The position numbers and the translations under genes were made by a program. Of a stretch of DNA of 30,489 bases, positions 28,394-30,489 are shown one piece after another. The DNA is from JAFARZ01 sp035651595. Lineage in GTDB: Bacteria > Actinomycetota > Actinomycetes > Streptosporangiales > Streptosporangiaceae. The notes under the pieces are model-generated. The model worked only from the letters and a program-made list of their open reading frames with translations. It made no database searches and was not told the DNA's origin. Every line of letters begins with the position of its first letter. Positions within the stretch are counted from its first letter, which is position 1. The DNA lies in NCBI GenBank assembly GCA_035651595.1, contig DASRFJ010000253.1, forward strand, positions 1 to 30,489, in the 5' to 3' direction.

Positions 28394-30247
28394 TCATGAA
28401 CCGCAGGCTGAACGGATAGCGTTCAGCACCACGCCCGCGTACAGGCGGCCGCCAGCGGGCCGCGGGTGGATGCCATCGCTCCACAGCAGCCCGGGGTGCG
28501 CGGCTGCGGCAGCGGCCCAGTTCGCCAGCGTCACGTGCGGCTTGTGCCAGGTGGAGCTGGCGAGGACGCTGTTGACTTCGGACTCCCAGGACATGGGCCC
28601 GTAGGTGTTGACGATGATCAGCTCACGGTGCGGCGCCGCCTCGCGGAGCTGCCAGATCTCGCCCGGGGTGATGGCGCCATTGGTGCCGAGGCCGATCACC
28701 ACGTAGTGGCGCAGCGAGCCGCTTGACGCTAGCTCCCTGACTAGCTGCACGCCGGTCTGCATCTGCATGCCCACCTTGGCGTCGATGTAGATCCCAGGCA
28801 GATCCGCCGCCAGCGCCACGGCCGAGGCCAGCATCACCGAGTCGCCGATCGCGGTCACCTGCCAGCCGTTCGCCGGGCAGGCCGCGGCCCGGACGTGGCG
28901 GGTCAGGTGCCGCTGAAGGGCGCGGCGGGTCCCGCCATGCCGCGTGGCTGGCGCCGCGTGCGTGGCCGCGGCCGTTGGTACCGGCTGCGCTTGCGAGGCC
29001 GCGCTGATGCGCTCGCCTTCGGCGACCTGGCGGAGGAGACCGTTGTCCGTGGCGGTGCCGGCCGGTGCGGCGATTCCGTAGACGGCCACGCAGCTAACCA
29101 CGATGGCCGCCGCGACCGGCAGCGCGGCCGCTGGCCGGGTGAACGTCATCGCCAGCTTGTGACGCAGGTTACGGAGCCAAGCACCGATGCCGTTCTGAAG
29201 AATGGGTGATTCAACGAAGTGCCAGGAGGCAGCGGCCAGGGCGATCGTGATGCCGGTCTCGGCTGCCCAGGTGGCCGGGTAGGCGGCGGCGCGGCCGGCC
29301 AGGGCGGCGGTGAGCGTGATGACGGGCCAGTGCCACAGGTACATCGCGTAGGAGCGGACGCCGATCCAGCGCAGCGGGCGGGCGCTGGTGATCGCCGCGA
29401 TCGCGCCCCTGCTGGCCGCGGCGGCGATCAGCGCGGCGGCCGCGACGGCGGCGATGAGCAGGCCAAACGGGTAGACGGCGGCGTTGTCGCCGTTGAAGTG
29501 GCCGATCGCCCAGCCCAGGATCACCAGGCCGGCGACGCCGATGGCGTCGAGGCGTCGCGTCATGACGGCCTTGGAGTGGCTGAGCGTCGCGAGCGGGCAG
29601 GCCAGGGCGAGGGCCGCGCCGAGCAGCAGCGCGGACGCGTGCGTGTCGGTGCCGTAGTACACGGCGGACGGATTCGCGGGGTTGTACCGGAGCGCCATCG
29701 CGGCCGCCGACACTACGGCGGCGAGCAGGGTGACCATGACGGCGACGCGCTTGTCCTTCAGCCGGCCGATGCCGAACCACAGGATCAGCGGCCACAGCAG
29801 GTAGAACTGCTCCTCGATGGCGAGTGACCACAGATGCTGAAGTGGCGACGGCGGGCCGAAGCTCTGGAAGTACGGCACGTGGTGCAGCATCTGATACCAG
29901 TTGCTGGTGTACGTGGCGGCCGCGAGCAGGGCCAGCCGCAGGCTGGCCTTCTGGTCCGGCTCGATGACGGTCGCGGCGGCGGTCACCACCAGCAGCATCA
30001 CCGCCAGGGCGGGAAGCAGGCGCCGCGCGCGGCGAAGCCAGAATGCCTTCAGATCGCGCGGCTGGGTGGCGAGCAGGTCGGTGATGAGGAAGCCGCTCAG
30101 CACGAAGAACACGTCGACGCCGAAGAAGCCGCCGCCCAGCGCGCGGACACCCTCGTGAAAGCCCATGACCGCCAGTACCGCGATCGCGCGTACGCCGTCC
30201 AGGCCAGGGGCGCGCGTACGCCCCTTGGCTCTCCGCCCTTGCCCCAC
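28394..30247 (-). CDS. Acyltransferase-3 membrane protein with C-terminal SGNH domain (OafA-like)
   Basis: A 617-residue protein that probably O-acetylates a surface glycan. The N-terminal half has about ten transmembrane segments. APGLDGVRAIAVLAVMGFHEG contains the acceptor-site His, GGFFGVDVFFVLSGFLIT and FWLRRARRLLPAL the conserved Arg motif, and LWSLAIEEQFYLLWPLILW the family signature. A Pro/Ala/Thr linker of about 70 residues leads to an SGNH hydrolase-like domain: TAIGDSVML (Ser), VVIGLGTNGAI (Asn) and SDGIHPRPAG (Asp/His). All catalytic positions are present, so the domain may move acetyl groups outside the membrane. The target polymer is unknown. It converges on dnaB with only two bases between stops. 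Confidence 0.9.
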   Translation of the reverse strand: MGQGRRAKGRTRAPGLDGVRAIAVLAVMGFHEGVRALGGGFFGVDVFFVLSGFLITDLLATQPRDLKAFWLRRARRLLPALAVMLLVVTAAATVIEPDQKASLRLALLAAATYTSNWYQMLHHVPYFQSFGPPSPLQHLWSLAIEEQFYLLWPLILWFGIGRLKDKRVAVMVTLLAAVVSAAAMALRYNPANPSAVYYGTDTHASALLLGAALALACPLATLSHSKAVMTRRLDAIGVAGLVILGWAIGHFNGDNAAVYPFGLLIAAVAAAALIAAAASRGAIAAITSARPLRWIGVRSYAMYLWHWPVITLTAALAGRAAAYPATWAAETGITIALAAASWHFVESPILQNGIGAWLRNLRHKLAMTFTRPAAALPVAAAIVVSCVAVYGIAAPAGTATDNGLLRQVAEGERISAASQAQPVPTAAATHAAPATRHGGTRRALQRHLTRHVRAAACPANGWQVTAIGDSVMLASAVALAADLPGIYIDAKVGMQMQTGVQLVRELASSGSLRHYVVIGLGTNGAITPGEIWQLREAAPHRELIIVNTYGPMSWESEVNSVLASSTWHKPHVTLANWAAAAAAHPGLLWSDGIHPRPAGGRLYAGVVLNAIRSACGS

Positions 30248-30364
30248 GGCTAGCGCCCCCGTCAGCCCGTGCCCCTGTCGCTCAGGCTAACGAGTGGCCG
30301 GCGCGCAGGCCAGGCGCAACGCCGCGCGCCGCGCGGATGGGCGCAGGCAGGGCCCGGAGTGCCG

Positions 30365-30370
30365 TAGACT
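30365..30370 (+). promoter_or_regulatory. Possible -10 element of the tRNA-Arg gene
   Basis: TAGACT lies 12 bases before the mature 5' end of the tRNA and fits the TA-N3-T pattern. The -35 region (around 30342-30347) is weak. Confidence 0.35.
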
Positions 30371-30382
30371 ATCGAGGCACCC

Positions 30383-30458
30383 GCGCTCGTAGCTCAACGG
30401 ATAGAGCATCTGACTACGGATCAGAAGGTTGGGGGTTCGAGTCCCTCCGAGCGCGCCA
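30383..30458 (+). tRNA. tRNA-Arg (anticodon ACG)
   Basis: The cloverleaf reads as follows. The acceptor is GCGCTCG/CGAGCGC. The D arm is GCTC...GAGC. The anticodon stem TCTGA/TCAGA encloses loop CTACGGA, with ACG as the anticodon. The T arm is GGGGG TTCGAGT CCCTC. The discriminator is G, followed by an encoded CCA (30456-30458). The adenosine at position 34 would be edited to inosine to read CGU, CGC and CGA. Confidence 0.97.
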
Positions 30459-30489
30459 CGTATATGCAGGTCAGGGGCCACTCTCGCGG

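Noticed and set aside
30287..30481. Minus-strand frame reading GGTRTPNLLIRSQMLYPLSY
   Set aside because: This is the well-known spurious product of the antisense strand of a tRNA gene, here tRNA-Arg.

Overview
The window is high-GC DNA with bacterial operons, dense GTG starts and many 1-40 base overlaps between genes. Its gene order is the conserved origin-proximal block of Actinomycetota. One half (murJ, sigM, anti-sigma, trxB, trxA, with pcnA divergent) matches the mycobacterial Rv3907c-Rv3914 neighbourhood. The other half (ino1, padR, DUF5318, class A PBP, GT87, rpsF, ssb, rpsR, rplI, dnaB) matches Rv0046c-Rv0058. The two halves are contiguous here, as in Streptomyces, so a Streptomyces/Streptosporangiales-like actinomycete is the best guess. 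The species cannot be read from the sequence. oriC itself is not in the window and probably lies beyond the left edge, past parAB.

Layout. 1-2323: the 5' end of ddl (minus strand, cut by the window edge) is translationally coupled to an upstream PLP aminotransferase; a GNAT acetyltransferase diverges from it. 2370-11157: a seven-gene minus-strand operon runs DUF6049 protein, MurJ, membrane pseudokinase, SigM, anti-SigM, TrxB, TrxA. It joins lipid II flipping and its likely regulator to a thiol-stress sigma system. 11217-15784: divergent pcnA, a convergent MFS exporter, a 445-base gap holding a 47-base palindrome, and a second MFS exporter. 15787-17495: padR-ino1 (minus strand), facing DUF5318, a class A PBP and a GT87 mannosyltransferase-like protein (17598-22615). 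22402-23578: a small membrane protein and an endonuclease-IV-like protein (minus strand). 24248-25903: rpsF-ssb-rpsR-rplI, ending in an 18-bp hairpin. 25971-28391: a small unknown gene, a cluster of DnaA-box-like sites, and dnaB. 28394-30458: an acyltransferase-3/SGNH protein and tRNA-Arg(ACG).

The most interesting items are these. (1) dnaB carries a 154-residue endonuclease-free intein in the Walker A motif. It starts with Ala and has the Trp-Cys-Thr signature of class 3 inteins. (2) A patch of unusual codons lies exactly over the other well-known DnaB intein site. (3) A family of roughly 32-base G-run/C-run palindromic elements sits in frame inside pcnA (two tandem copies), at the 3' end of sigM and at the 5' end of the DUF5318 gene, and once between rpsF and ssb. 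It resembles Rickettsia palindromic elements in behaviour. (4) There is a near-perfect 47-base palindrome upstream of the MFS genes. (5) A DnaA-box cluster precedes dnaB, a ribosome-binding-site-sequestering leader precedes rpsF, and a PadR-type operator precedes padR.

Several gene pairs converge tail-to-tail with no gap or with long antisense overlap (pcnA/MFS 92 bases; GT87/endonuclease 214 bases).
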